Source: Notospermus geniculatus
Lineage: Eukaryota; Nemertea; Pilidiophora; Heteronemertea; Lineidae
Direction of reading: 5' to 3'
Length of the DNA stretch: 64,000 nt
Assembly: GCA_002633025.1 (NCBI GenBank)
Contig: NMRB01000081.1
Location: forward strand, 588,415-652,414
The translations under genes were made by a program, and so were the position numbers. The notes under the pieces are model-generated. The model saw nothing but the letters and a program-made list of their open reading frames with translations. It did not search any database and was not told where the DNA came from. How positions within the stretch are numbered: the stretch's first letter is position 1; the number at the start of each line of letters is the position of its first letter. Below, piece after piece: positions 12,677-24,196 of the stretch.

Positions 12677-12837
12677 GGGCCGGTTGCACAAAAGTTGAAA
12701 AGATAAAAGTCTGTTAATTTAACTTTTCCTGTTAAAATCCCTAACTAGGTGTTAGTTAACTAACAAAACTTACATTTTGGGACAAGTTAACGCCAAGATA
12801 AACTAACGGTGATTTTTAACTTTTGTGCAACCGGCCC
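12677..12837. mobile_element. Small TIR element with CAG flanks
   Basis: The ends GGGCCGGTTGCACAAAAGTT and their reverse complement bound 161 bases, between direct CAG triplets (12674-12676 and 12838-12840). Non-autonomous. The 3-base CWG duplication recalls animal Harbinger elements. Confidence 0.75.
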
Positions 12838-12977
12838 CAGAACCTTATTCACTTCTTGGAATAAGTTCCAGCTCACCCAGTTTTCTCAACTCTTGTTGCT
12901 TAATCAGTGACAAGGAAATTGGACAGTCCTGGAACTTTTTCTGAAAGGTGTATTCAATGGCAGACTAGGCCTCCTAA

Positions 12978-13199
12978 AGCCCCAGTCACATATCCACTCC
13001 GGGGCCCGTACGGCGAGTAAAAACAGACATTTTGGCCAATTTCTACGGTGCCCAGTTTGATCCTGTCTAATTTCCGCTTATCTATTGAGGCGATATTTGG
13101 TATAATTCATCTTAGATCCATGCTTCAGTCTGTAAAATCCACGGCGAGCCGCTGGATGGGGAAAATCGTACGGGGCCCGGTGGATTTGTGACCTAGGCG
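12978..13199. mobile_element. TIR element with TAA flanks
   Basis: Imperfect inverted ends share GTCACA, ATCCAC and GGGCCCGTACG. Direct TAA triplets lie at 12975-12977 and 13200-13202. 222 bases, no coding capacity. Confidence 0.6.
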
Positions 13200-13627
13200 T
13201 AAACTGGTATGGAATGTCGACGGCATCTGCAACGTGGAGGTGCCTGAAGACAATTCCAGATCATCAAAATCGGGACGAGTTTCCTAATGTAATCTACCTT
13301 CCACAAGACAGACATCAAGGCAGAACCAATCATCGTTACGTTGCGGTAATAAAACCTGGCCTCATGCAACCAACATGCGACAATTTGCAACGTATTGCCG
13401 GTCAATTTGAGCATATAATGCGCGTCATTGAGCTAATTCATTGGCGAAAGTGTTGCCAGGAACGAAAGTTAGGAGATAGAGGCAGGAATCTCCGCTATAA
13501 TGTGATAAGTTGGGATTTTCTGTCATTCTTCATCACGTTTCTTCAATAATTTCTATCAGATAGACCGCCTTAGGGAATCCCGTCCCATCTACTATGAACA
13601 ACTTTGTAGGAACAATGAGACTGAATC
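13200..13627. other. Unassigned DNA
   Basis: An open frame of 111 codons (13214-13549, plus strand) overlaps another of 73 codons on the minus strand. Neither is recognisable. This is the last unique DNA before the large repeated block. Confidence 0.3.
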
Positions 13628-14364
13628 TAAAGTTCGACTCCAAATGTCAAGCCAACAATGCAGAACAATAACCAAAATGTGTGATTATGCCTATAACTTA
13701 AGGTCAATGTCACCGGATCACTCTTGCCTTTCCGTATTTCCTTGGGGGTGAGAGTATGGTGGTAATGATAATGAATCATGGGCATATACTGAAGAATATA
13801 AATGAAAAGAAGCAATATTCAAGTTGTAATTTCCCACCAAGTGGTAAAAGCAGCGTAACTAGTATAGACCAATTCAGACTAAGTAATAAGTTGCGTCAAC
13901 TGACAACTTGGGAAAAAGGATATCAACAATACGATGAGGATATCAACAATAGAATGCATTAACGGGACCAGGCCTTTGGGGGGAGAGAAAGATATAAAAA
14001 TGATTAGATGAAAAGTTACAAAAGTGTCTAGGTGCCTTTAGGATCTTAGGTAAATGGTTGATTGCGAGAATATAAAAATGTGGTTTGTGAAAAAAATATA
14101 CAAAAGTAAGCGACTTAGCTGACGAGTGACTTCAATAGATATAAGATGAATTAATACCACCCTCCTGTTAAGTCTATTCCTCCACTTTTGCTCGTGAGCT
14201 GTGTCGGCTTTTCCTGACCAGGACATCTGAGAATCCCAACGTTGAGCGAACAACACCAAACTACGTTCTGACAGTTCCCTCTTTGTCATTCTATGTTCGA
14301 AAGTGACTGTTTATCAGCGATATATTATTGCAGTCAACAGCGTCGTCATTACATATTGTAATTT

Positions 14365-14780
14365 GATTTTTTCCATTAGGGCCGAAGCCAAAACATAACA
14401 TTATTATGGCAGTGGTAAGTATGGAAGAGAGAGGCCATCTCATGCTACTCATGTTCCTCACTTGATATAATACCCAAAGTCGTCATCCAGAAATTTTGCA
14501 AATTTTCGACCCCAACCTGGGTCTTCTTCAGGCTGGCACTTTCAAGAAGTACTGATAATGATACTTCTGGCAGCTCGACTTGAAATGCCAGCCTGAAGAA
14601 GACCCCGATTGGGGTCGAAAATTTGCAAAATTTTGGAGGACGACTTCGGTTATTATATCATTTTGTGTGTCGCCTTTTGTGCTAGTTTTGGATCATGTTC
14701 CTCACTTGAATGCGGTATTTTACTTGCAATTTGCAAATGCACAAGGGACAAGGCACCACGGCTTAATGTTCCACGTCCTA
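14365..14780 (-). mobile_element. 5'-truncated SINE remnant, interrupted
   Basis: The segments 14365-14465 and 14710-14780 match the body of the SINE at 23655-23938 in the same orientation (shared GGTAAGTA, CTACTCATGTTCCTCACTT, AAGGCACCACGGCTTA). The tRNA-like head is missing. The body is split by the 227-base insertion at 14466-14692. The same arrangement is in the second allele around 26266-26695. Confidence 0.7.
14466..14692. mobile_element. Inverted GACCCC-hairpin element with 17-base target duplication
   Basis: The element sits inside a SINE body. An identical 17-base direct repeat, TCATGTTCCTCACTTGA, lies on each side (14449-14465 and 14693-14709). The element is a tail-out inverted pair: minus-oriented copy on the left, plus-oriented on the right, around GAAGTACTGATAATGATACT. 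A duplication this long fits target-primed retroposition rather than cut-and-paste transposition. Confidence 0.8.
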
Positions 14781-15399
14781 CTATTCTTTTTTATTTTTAC
14801 ATACAATTGCTGGGGAAATAATGTGTAAACTGAGTATGCTTTTTTTATTTCTGGCCACTGATGTCTGTAAGTAACGAACATCGTACACGGGCAAGTTTTT
14901 ATGAATACACTCAATAAAGGCTTACATGTCTAGTGTAGTACATATTTACGCCGTTGGCACCGAATCAGAATTTAAGAAAAAACGTACGAAGAATCTGAAC
15001 GCGTACGGCGGGCATTGGATGTTTGCTTGAAAAAGCCCCTTTCTGAGGATCTTTACCAGTAATGTCACCAAATAACAATACATGCAAGTCAGCTTTTGTA
15101 CCAATTTGTACAAATTACAACTAATACCCATTAGTCACATAAGCTTTGAGGGATTTTCCTGATTAACTGGACAAAATATATTTCCATAACGAAAGGTGCG
15201 AGGATAAATGAAATGCACAACGGTTCCCTGTGTCAGGGATAATGCCTCAGTAAGCCTGTAATGTGGGCTTTGTTCTGGGTTTTTGTTGTTGATAAAGGCT
15301 TCCCCGTTTTACCCAACATGACATGCGTTAAAGGGTTGACTCTGTCGAAAGAAACTGGGCTCAGCCCATCTATTCCGCAGTCATATATCGATGGTGATT

Positions 15400-15407
15400 T
15401 AGGCCTA
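15400..15407. other. Polymorphic TAGGCCTA octamer (TA in other allele)
   Basis: Allele C2 has TA at 27330-27331 between the same flanks, GATGGTGATT and CGTTCCATC. Confidence 0.9.
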
Positions 15408-15790
15408 CGTTCCATCAGGATCCCAGGTTGTATGTATCAAATGTCCGAGAAAAAAATCTGCTCCAACATCATTAGGCCTAGATCGTCGACCTGGTAGACA
15501 AGACACTGAGTGTTCAATGATGATTCACATACAGAAGCTTTTTTTCTGCGATGGACAGATCCGATAAATGGACATGCAGCCAAAAAAATTGCAACAAGGA
15601 GTTGTGAGCAGTGCGACATGCAGAAGTTCATATTTCGAATGTCGGTCTCTGCTACTTTCTGTTGCAAACAAAATGTACCCATCGGTGTGGGTTTGCTTCT
15701 GGTCTTTTATCCTTGTCATCACAACAGAACCACCCATGCAACGTAACAGGCTCAGCTGTCGACGTTTATGTAACTTGCGCCAACGCTTAA

Positions 15791-16472
15791 AGGGAGACCC
15801 CACTCATTATAAGCTTTTGAATTTTTATCAATCCGTAGAGACTAATGCCATGAATTGTTATGTCACTAGTGTCAATAGGCTGATGACCTTTGTAGTGAAT
15901 GAGCTAATACTGTGACTGCGTAGGCCTATTGGTTGTACCTTCATAAATATGCATTGAGCACACATGACAGTCATCATGTGTGCTGTGCTATGGTCCCCTT
16001 GGGATTCCATTAAAATACTTAAAATGATGAGTTTGCTGATTTTTACAAAATCTGACATGTTGCAGATATCAATGAATTTGAATGTATTAATGATATTTCA
16101 AAAATTCAAAATTTTACACAATGAGTGCACACTGTTAGAAATAATAGAAGATTTTACAGAAAATCTGTGCAGCAGAGTCCCCAGGACGGATCTGTAAAAT
16201 TACAGACTTGATCTGTAAAAGTACAGACTTAAATAAATGTCAACAGAGACTTGACTGGAGGCTGACCAAATTATATTTTCATACTGCTCTCAGTAGGCAT
16301 CATAATGGGATGTCCAATGGAGTCCAACCAATACAGGAAAACATGAATCATACCATTAAAAAAATATGTAAATTTACAGAAAGTGCTGGGGACTCTGCTG
16401 CAGGCAATTTCTGTAAAATTACTGCAAAATTACTACTGTAAATTTAATAATTTCTAACAGTGCAGTATCCCT
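15791..16472. mobile_element. TTAA-flanked insertion, piggyBac-like non-autonomous element
   Basis: C1 carries 682 bases between two TTAA motifs (15787-15790 and 16473-16476). C2 has one TTAA (27738-27741) with identical outer flanks. The ends are short inverted repeats, AGGGAGAC and GTATCCCT. Exact duplication of TTAA is the hallmark of piggyBac-type integration. No transposase frame is seen, and the termini are not ones I can match to a named family. A second inverted-repeat element is nested inside (16130-16461). Confidence 0.75.
16130..16461. mobile_element. Nested hairpin-type element, CACTGTTAGAAAT ends
   Basis: CACTGTTAGAAATAAT at the left is matched by ATAATTTCTAACAGT at the right. 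Several TTACAG/CTGTAA motifs lie inside in both orientations, and GTCCCC/GGGGAC blocks pair across the element. GCA adjoins each end. It lies wholly within the TTAA-flanked insertion. Confidence 0.6.
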
Positions 16473-16762
16473 TTAATAATGTAAGTGTAAAATTCGTTTC
16501 GCGAAAATGGATAAATAACATACGGACGTGTCATCAGACGTGCATCAGAGTGGCTAGAAGGAAACATTCTGGGCCGTGGGACAGTGATAAATAGTAAATA
16601 ACCAGACTTACTGACATAAGTGTTCCTTCCATTCCTGCAAACAGCACACACTGGTATTGGATTATCGCTTTTTGATCAGGACGGCTTCTCGGCACTAATT
16701 TTTTCTTCTTGCTGTTGTAGTTTTTGAAAGACACCGTTCCTAAATGTTCGTTCGATGGAGAG

Positions 16763-16771
16763 TACAATGTA
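16763..16771. other. Polymorphic TACAATGTA (TA in other allele)
   Basis: C2 has TA at 28014-28015 followed by the same TGCGGTTTAG. This is a 9-base variant of the TACATGTA changes. Confidence 0.75.
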
Positions 16772-17598
16772 TGCGGTTTAGACAATTTTTTTCTCTACAA
16801 CGGATAAACTTGGCGTGATCGCTTTTTGGGGGTAGACACAGCTGAAGGGCTGACAAGCTCCGATCATTTGTATCTACCTAAGATGCTGGATGTAGCACCT
16901 CGACGACGGAGACATGCAAGAAGGTCTTGTACCCTTGAGCGGAGCGACAAATCCGCACGTTTCAGGAAGCAGTTTTTTCCTAAACCTTTAGATCCTCTTT
17001 CGGCCGTTTTTACCACTTCCCTACGGCATTACCTGTCCATATGCTGGCTTCATTAAAATTCTAATTCAACTTTGTTCTAATCCTAGTCTGGAACTCCTAG
17101 CTATTGTTAAGGAACATGGTCATTTAAACCAAACAGGAAAGTACGAACCCGATGAGAAAAGCCAACTTCCGAAGTTTCAAATGTTTCATTGCTTAAGCCA
17201 GGGACTCTCCAAAGAATACCAAAGGCATTTCGAGTTCGTTCAAGCCAATACACCAACCTTCAGCATTTTCCTCTCGTCATCAGGGTATCTTTAACATGAA
17301 ATGAAATGCCATGACAGGAAGGGGTCTCTTTTACAGATAGAAATTGCATTTGGTATTCTTTATACGAAAGAAAACGGTAAGAATTTGTTGTTGAGAGAAC
17401 TGGTGTCCAACAGTTGGGAAGTTTCTGCTCAGCTAATCGATGACTGTTATTGAATGAAGACATAAAGCTAATGCATTCGCATTTCTGCAGAAAATAACTT
17501 GATTCTTTATACGAAAGGATCAGTAAAAATATCGTAAAAAGTTTCATCTTTTTCTGCAGAAAGGAGAATATTTTATTACCGGATTTTCGTCTTCCTAA

Positions 17599-17835
17599 AG
17601 GCCCGTTTACACATGCAACTTTTCATATGCAACTTCATGCAACTTGTTGCATAAACCTGATGAGACCAAAAAGTTTCATAACAGTTGCATGTGTAAACGG
17701 ATATGCAACTTGTTGCAACTCGATCACGCTGGATGTTGCATCGATTTTTCTATGTGTAAACCGTCCCAGGTAGTTTGCAACAAGTTGCAAGTTGCAGCAA
17801 CTTGCAACTTGGTGCAACCTAGTGTAAACGGGCCT
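17599..17835. mobile_element. PIF/Harbinger-like non-autonomous element, TAA target duplication
   Basis: The ends AGGCCCGTTTACAC and GTGTAAACGGGCCT bound 237 bases, between direct TAA triplets (17596-17598 and 17836-17838). Allele C2 has the intact empty site CTTCCTAACGTCTG near 28753. The interior is built from repeated GCAACTTG and CAAGTTGC motifs in both orientations. The empty allele makes the boundaries certain. The superfamily is inferred from the 3-base TWA duplication. Confidence 0.9.
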
Positions 17836-18858
17836 TAACGTCTGCAGTAGAGTTGTCATGCATGCGTAGATGGTAGGGGGACCAGGACAGGGGCATCTTC
17901 CTATAGACCTCCAAGTAAGCTTATACTTCACCTACAGAATAAACTACCGGCGTGGGTCTTTCCTTATGATTTACACTGTGAAAAGATCCTGCCGGACATT
18001 AGGTGGGCGAAAGTCCAGTAGTTTCATATCGAATGTGTATATAGCCACTAGATAGCACGAACGAACGGGGGTTATGAACATGTTGTAAGTAATATCTGAG
18101 TGATTCTATGCAGTGTCTGCGCATTCTTTCATGCTCAATAGCGTATACAAAACAGAGAACATAAAGAAATTATATATCCGTACATGGACCAAGATTATAC
18201 CAGATACCAAGCATCAATGGTTTCAGAATACATAAAACGTCAATAGTACAGAATCTGTTTGCTCAACTGTTTTTCCTCACACAGAACCATCATGGAAATC
18301 TTTCAAAATCTTTGCTGGGAAAGATTACCATTCTACTGGAAAGGCTCGTGTTCAAATAAGGAAGTTGGCGATGATATTCTTTACACGGGTTTTGGACATG
18401 TTGGATGGTTTATCATTCTAGATTATAGATGCTGTACTGTTGTCTAAAATATGGCAAGGCAGACAATGACGTGATTCAACTGGTTATGGGGCAGGGCTGT
18501 TTTGTTCAGAACGTTTTTGCACATGGCCCAACTGACATTCTGTATAGGTTAATTCACTTTTTCCTACAAACAGAATAACGAAATAGTTTGTTATTACGTT
18601 TTTGTACAAATAAGATTTATCATCCTGAATGAAGAAATTCATTTTCGTAGTATCTGACAACAATTCTAATTCTATCATAAACTGTTAACCCCACGTCATC
18701 AACACAAGTAAATTGATCTCTAAAAACAGTGCCAACTGCCCCATTCCAATTCGTTTATTTTTATTTATTAATCCACAACATCCATTGTAGTGAAGATTTA
18801 AAAATATCATTTTAACTCAGAAACATCACAAAAAGCGCCCCAGCCACGTGCACAATAC

Positions 18859-19832
18859 NNNNNNNNNNNNNNNNNNNNNNNNNNNNNNNNNNNNNNNNNN
18901 NNNNNNNNNNNNNNNNNNNNNNNNNNNNNNNNNNNNNNNNNNNNNNNNNNNNNNNNNNNNNNNNNNNNNNNNNNNNNNNNNNNNNNNNNNNNNNNNNNNN
19001 NNNNNNNNNNNNNNNNNNNNNNNNNNNNNNNNNNNNNNNNNNNNNNNNNNNNNNNNNNNNNNNNNNNNNNNNNNNNNNNNNNNNNNNNNNNNNNNNNNNN
19101 NNNNNNNNNNNNNNNNNNNNNNNNNNNNNNNNNNNNNNNNNNNNNNNNNNNNNNNNNNNNNNNNNNNNNNNNNNNNNNNNNNNNNNNNNNNNNNNNNNNN
19201 NNNNNNNNNNNNNNNNNNNNNNNNNNNNNNNNNNNNNNNNNNNNNNNNNNNNNNNNNNNNNNNNNNNNNNNNNNNNNNNNNNNNNNNNNNNNNNNNNNNN
19301 NNNNNNNNNNNNNNNNNNNNNNNNNNNNNNNNNNNNNNNNNNNNNNNNNNNNNNNNNNNNNNNNNNNNNNNNNNNNNNNNNNNNNNNNNNNNNNNNNNNN
19401 NNNNNNNNNNNNNNNNNNNNNNNNNNNNNNNNNNNNNNNNNNNNNNNNNNNNNNNNNNNNNNNNNNNNNNNNNNNNNNNNNNNNNNNNNNNNNNNNNNNN
19501 NNNNNNNNNNNNNNNNNNNNNNNNNNNNNNNNNNNNNNNNNNNNNNNNNNNNNNNNNNNNNNNNNNNNNNNNNNNNNNNNNNNNNNNNNNNNNNNNNNNN
19601 NNNNNNNNNNNNNNNNNNNNNNNNNNNNNNNNNNNNNNNNNNNNNNNNNNNNNNNNNNNNNNNNNNNNNNNNNNNNNNNNNNNNNNNNNNNNNNNNNNNN
19701 NNNNNNNNNNNNNNNNNNNNNNNNNNNNNNNNNNNNNNNNNNNNNNNNNNNNNNNNNNNNNNNNNNNNNNNNNNNNNNNNNNNNNNNNNNNNNNNNNNNN
19801 NNNNNNNNNNNNNNNNNNNNNNNNNNNNNNNN
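18859..19832. other. Assembly gap of 974 N
   Basis: The flanks match allele C2 exactly (CACAATAC before, GTTATTAGTTGAC after). C2 has 1152 bases here (29722-30873), so this gap is very probably that sequence. Any frame crossing it is an artefact. Confidence 0.97.
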
Positions 19833-21115
19833 GTTATTAGTTGACTTGGTCCCACTACCTATAGGCGCCTGAGGCTCGGCACCGTCCGACATTCGTCAAC
19901 ACGGACATATGATTTCGACAAACATTCAATATGAAATATTGAGAAAGGTTGCGAGAATTTCTCATTAACTTTTGCGTATTTGTTAACACATGAACTATCT
20001 AGAAGCAACCTTGACGCTGATCACTTCATTTTGAAGTTAATGGTCATCAGTGAACGTTTTAACCATGAACTGTCCTGGGAATTTTGAAATTATCTCCGCA
20101 AACATAAGTTGGAAGCCAGACTACGATTGACGGTTTCAATGATTTTTCTGGCTTAATACACAATTTAACTAATGGGCCAGGCATGACAACACAAATAATT
20201 AATTGAGAAATATTAATTAAGGAGTATACACGAGTGAATACGATGCATTTATGCGAGTTCCTATTTTTACCAAGACTACGAAGACTACGAAGCGGCAAGA
20301 GGGTTTCCACATGATGCTGACCACTCGAGGTGATTATTTTTGATTTAACTAGACTTTCTCACCTAACTCCATCCATTTCAAGTTTTCATTTTTTATTGCT
20401 GTGGCGAAATCAATTCGAGGTTACCTCCCTAAATCAATACAAAAATGATCAAAAACATGATCAAATACTATTCCTTTGATAATTAGGCCGATGACAGAAG
20501 CCACAGCCTGTGATTATACTATGGTGTGTTCTTGTGTTGTCACCATCACACGACGCCCCAACTCCCTTCACATACGCCAAGTATCAATTACAAACCCGAG
20601 TGTCGGGTATCATCCACCGAACGGTCACGGCATTTGAATCGAACCAATCAGCGATCACCGCGCAGCAGATATAATTGCAATAAATACGAATCAAGTATCG
20701 ACAACATTCTCTGTCATGAGATGAAAAAAAATCAAGTATGATATTTATCCGATTGCTTTTTTCATGCGTGTGTATCTTAATATGGTATTTAGTTGCATCA
20801 TCTCAGGGCGTGTCATATATACATCGATCCTGCACTCTCACACGTAAAGGATAATAAAACAACGACCTTAGGATCCCCTCCGGAAAAAAATCCAGCGGAG
20901 CAAATATCAGAACGGAGCGAACAGTATCATTTTTCTGTTTGTTCCGACTTGTTCAAACACCAGGGGAGTCCGATAAATTACATGACAGTATAATTATTAA
21001 CCCATTACCAATTACACTTGTATTAAGTCATCACGCATGTGATAGTACATGTGTCAAGTTTCTCTTTTCGGAAAAAGTGTTGACGCCCATCTTTCGTACC
21101 GAATTGAGTAAGACA

Positions 21116-21123
21116 TACATGTA
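21116..21123. other. Polymorphic TACATGTA octamer (TA in other allele)
   Basis: C2 has TA at 32131-32132 with the same flank, GAGTAAGACA, on the left and a one-base difference shortly after on the right. Confidence 0.85.
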
Positions 21124-21125
21124 AC

Positions 21126-21365
21126 AGTGGAAAATAAGAAGTAGGAAATTGTGGAATTCTGCGTGAATTTTTCAATTTCTAAAATTGGGAGAATTTTTTT
21201 CCCATTTTGAGAAACTTTCTTAAAATGACATGACATTTTGTCTGATTTTTTAGGGCGATATTTCTCAAAATGGGGAAAAAAATTCTCCCAATTTGAGAAA
21301 TTGGAAAATTCGCGCAAAATGCCAAAATTTCCCACTTCTTATTTTCCACTTTTATTTCTTACTCC
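21126..21365. mobile_element. Hairpin MITE, GTGGAAAATAAGAAG family, copy 2
   Basis: Same structure as 5038-5294, but the left terminus (AGAAATAAAA) is missing. The polymorphic TACATGTA octamer lies almost next to the truncated end. Confidence 0.8.
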
Positions 21366-21850
21366 CTCACCGAAAATAGTTCGGCGGGTGTATACCATCC
21401 GGATGGGCCAGGAGCTGATGAGACATGCGTTTTGACGGGACAAAGTTATGATTCGAAAGACGTATCATTTTTCATATCACCCGCCTTCCTGTTGAGATGG
21501 TTAACCAGTGACATGGAGATAATTGCACGCGAATTTAAGAGGATGAAGTGAAATGCGATCGGCCAAGACCAGCTGATGAAGACAAAGGTCCCATTAGCCT
21601 GGTTGTAATCGGATTTATTCCGGTATGATCCGCCATTAGTGACATGTACCTACATTCTATGTATTGTTCTAATTCATGAAAGTGAGAGGAAAGTGAAATA
21701 TGAGATGTATGTCTTTATCTCATCCGTTATTCGCATTCGGACATACTGGTTCTTCAATTGCCACGGAGGATGTAGATGGTTAAGGCAAAAACAACCGGTG
21801 TTGTCTTCTTTTGAAATGAAAATACTTCAAGAGGTTACGGAAGGGTTAAT

Positions 21851-22219
21851 AGATAGGTTGCGCAGCTTTCCGACTCCGACTCCGGCGTTCAACCACCAGA
21901 ATGAGCTGCAGTCCGCTGTAGACATCCTTGATAAAAACGATTTGATAGAAGTTTGCAAATCGTAAAACGCCATAACTTTGTAGCAGAATAATTTTGACTC
22001 GTAATCGGAAGTGCGCGTAAATCGCAAATATTATAGTCGTGTTTCAAGTCGTAACGACTAGGATTACGACTTCAATATTCATTATTTATCCGCACTTCCG
22101 ATTTATAAGGCCAGATTTTTCTGCCTTCAATTGATGGTGTCAAGGATGTCCATAGCGGACTGCAATTCATTCTCGTAGTTGAAGTCGGAGTCGGAGTCGG
22201 GCCGCTGCGCAACCTCTCT
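21851..22219. mobile_element. Large fold-back element with AAT flanks
   Basis: Arms of about 140 bases pair across the element (AGATAGGTTGCGCAGC at the left, GCTGCGCAACCTCTCT at the right), including a stretch of CGACTC triplets. Direct AAT triplets flank it (21848-21850 and 22220-22222). Allele C2 carries the same element at 32978-33487, enlarged by a second hairpin inserted in its middle. Confidence 0.7.
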
Positions 22220-22330
22220 AATAACCAACATGCCGACAGAATAAGACAGCCGGACCGAAATGACAAGTGATCATATTTTGCCAACTCTCAATATTATCAC
22301 AAAAAGCCTTAAGGATACAAATGACCGTAA

Positions 22331-23272
22331 TTGTTTTTGCGCCACAGTAGTTTGATGTCAGGCACCTTCCGGCTCGGCTCTAGGCTACGTGACAACTCAT
22401 AACATGAAGAACTCCGGTCCAATCCATCAATTCTCACGCCCATAGTACATGAGATCTATTAGGTGGAACGAAAATCTGGGTGGATCAAATGAAAAAAACT
22501 GCGCGACACTTGCGACAATTTTTTCATGTCNCCCTGTAGGCTTGCCGTCTCCGCCGTTTGTTTAGGATCAAACTGTGTAATTACTGGCTTAGACACACGT
22601 TTTCTGCCGTGTGGAGGATGGTGCTAACCGTGACCGATCTGACGGGCGGACCCCCAGTATGCTATCCCCCTCAAGTCATCCCAGGGGTCCCAAACAGCCT
22701 CCGAGCCCGGTCAAAGTGCGTGTGCAACGGGACCCACTAATAACTTAAGTGTAAACATCAAGGTTCAGCCGCGCCGCCGCAATGTTCTTGCGAAGCCCCC
22801 GACAATCAGAGTTGTTCGTAAGAACAAGCTCCGGGCTGTTCCGCCTAATTATATTATGAACACTCTTACACCGTGATTGCCCGTATTAAAATATATCATA
22901 ATTCTACAAGGCCCAAATTTCCCCTGTCGGCTGTCAGGACTCAAATTGCCTTTTCGGGTTCTCATTATAAGCTCTCAGTATCAATACAGAGTGAATCTTT
23001 GCTCTGGGATAATAGCTCAAGAAAGCGACCTGTAAACCATCTCTTCCCCTCAGCGGCTTGCGATCATCGCTAACATAAAGGTAGTCTTGACACAGTAATA
23101 GCCCCAGTGACATCCGAACCGTTTTTACTCCATAGTATAATTGGACTATTCCAGAGGTAAAAACAAGACTTTTTGACATGCTGTTGAACTTCGCCCCCGA
23201 CGGGCAGGTCTTCATTTTGACAGTTCTGTACACTTCCGATTGATACAGCGGGAAATAGATTATAACTATTAA
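22331..23272. other. Segment present only in allele C1, possible decayed retroelement
   Basis: C2 goes directly from GATACAAATGACCGTAA to AATCAATTTGCAAC (33595 onward), while C1 has about 940 extra bases with an N at 22531. On the plus strand a frame around 22735-22868 reads as a basic, proline-rich stretch (QPRRRN, then KPPTIRVVRKNKLR). It then breaks by stop codon and frameshift and may continue at 22873-23073. I cannot name a family. It could be a broken retroelement frame in C1 or DNA deleted from C2. Confidence 0.4.
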
Positions 23273-23654
23273 AATCAATTTGCAACATTGTGTCCCATCA
23301 GCAACATTAAAAAAAGAACCACGTTGAATGCTGAACTTGACCATGTTTTCTTAATCGCGCAACTGGAGCACCCGTATTGCCATTTGATGATCTGAGATTT
23401 GCGGGGCACATCAGGTCCAGACGCATTTTCTGCTATCATCCGTCAATGAGTGTTTGAAGCTGCCCCCTAGCCTAGGCCCCCCAACTCACTTTCGATAGTG
23501 AGACTACAATGTCTGGCAAGTTTTAAAAATTCCATCAACTTGCAGCCGAAGTTCTCATTAAGTGGGTTTGCCCAAAATACATGTATAGATGTTTGGTGTG
23601 GCTTCGGGAGTGTACCAATGAGGACAAGATTTGCTGTGTCCAGTAGGTGCGCGG

Positions 23655-23938
23655 TATTTGTATTTGTATTTCATTTTTCCGTCAGGGCCGACGCTATAGC
23701 ATTATTGGCCCTGGTAAGTACGGAGGAGGCCATCACAAGCTACTCATGTTCCTCACTTGGATGGGGTATTTTACTTGCCCTTGCAAAGACACAAGGTACA
23801 AGGCACCACGGCTTACTGTCCCATGCGACGGACGTGAAGAGCCGGGAATGAAATCCCATATGGCCCGGGCTGGATTAGAACCCGGGACCTGCCGCTTGCT
23901 AAGCGGACGTGATAACCACTAGGCTATCAGGCTCCTTC
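23655..23938 (-). mobile_element. tRNA-Ala-like SINE, allele-specific insertion
   Basis: Read on the minus strand, the head (about 23936 down to 23865) has an A-box-like TAGCCTAGTGG, an AGC anticodon loop and a B-box GGTTCTAATCC. A body of about 200 bases follows, ending in a short (AAATAC)n tail. Near-identical 13-base flanks (23642-23654 and 23939-23951, two mismatches) are target duplications. Allele C2 has the unoccupied site once near 33957. Transcription would be by RNA polymerase III and mobilisation by a partner LINE. Confidence 0.9.
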
Positions 23939-24196
23939 ACTAGGCGCGCGGTGGTGGACTACTTGTAGGCCTATGTATTTTGTTGCCGTTCTCCGATCGC
24001 GTAGCTAGTTGGAGGGTGTGGCGATTTCTCGCCTAAATCTCCAATGGGGTGTGCCAAATTTTACGGTGGTCTGAAATAATTTTGCCATGACGGTTCCCTT
24101 GTCCCCCAAGGGGCCGCAGTACAAGTGTGATTCTGATCATCACCTTTGATGATGGACGTATCACAAGTAAACACGCATGAGCCAAGTAGCAGACGA

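Noticed and set aside
18807-19892. Frames of 330-361 codons crossing 18848-19892
   Set aside because: They consist almost entirely of N translated as unknown residues; the second haplotype has no such frame.
23865-23936. Free-standing tRNA-Ala gene
   Set aside because: The cloverleaf is imperfect and it forms the head of a SINE with body, tail and target duplications.
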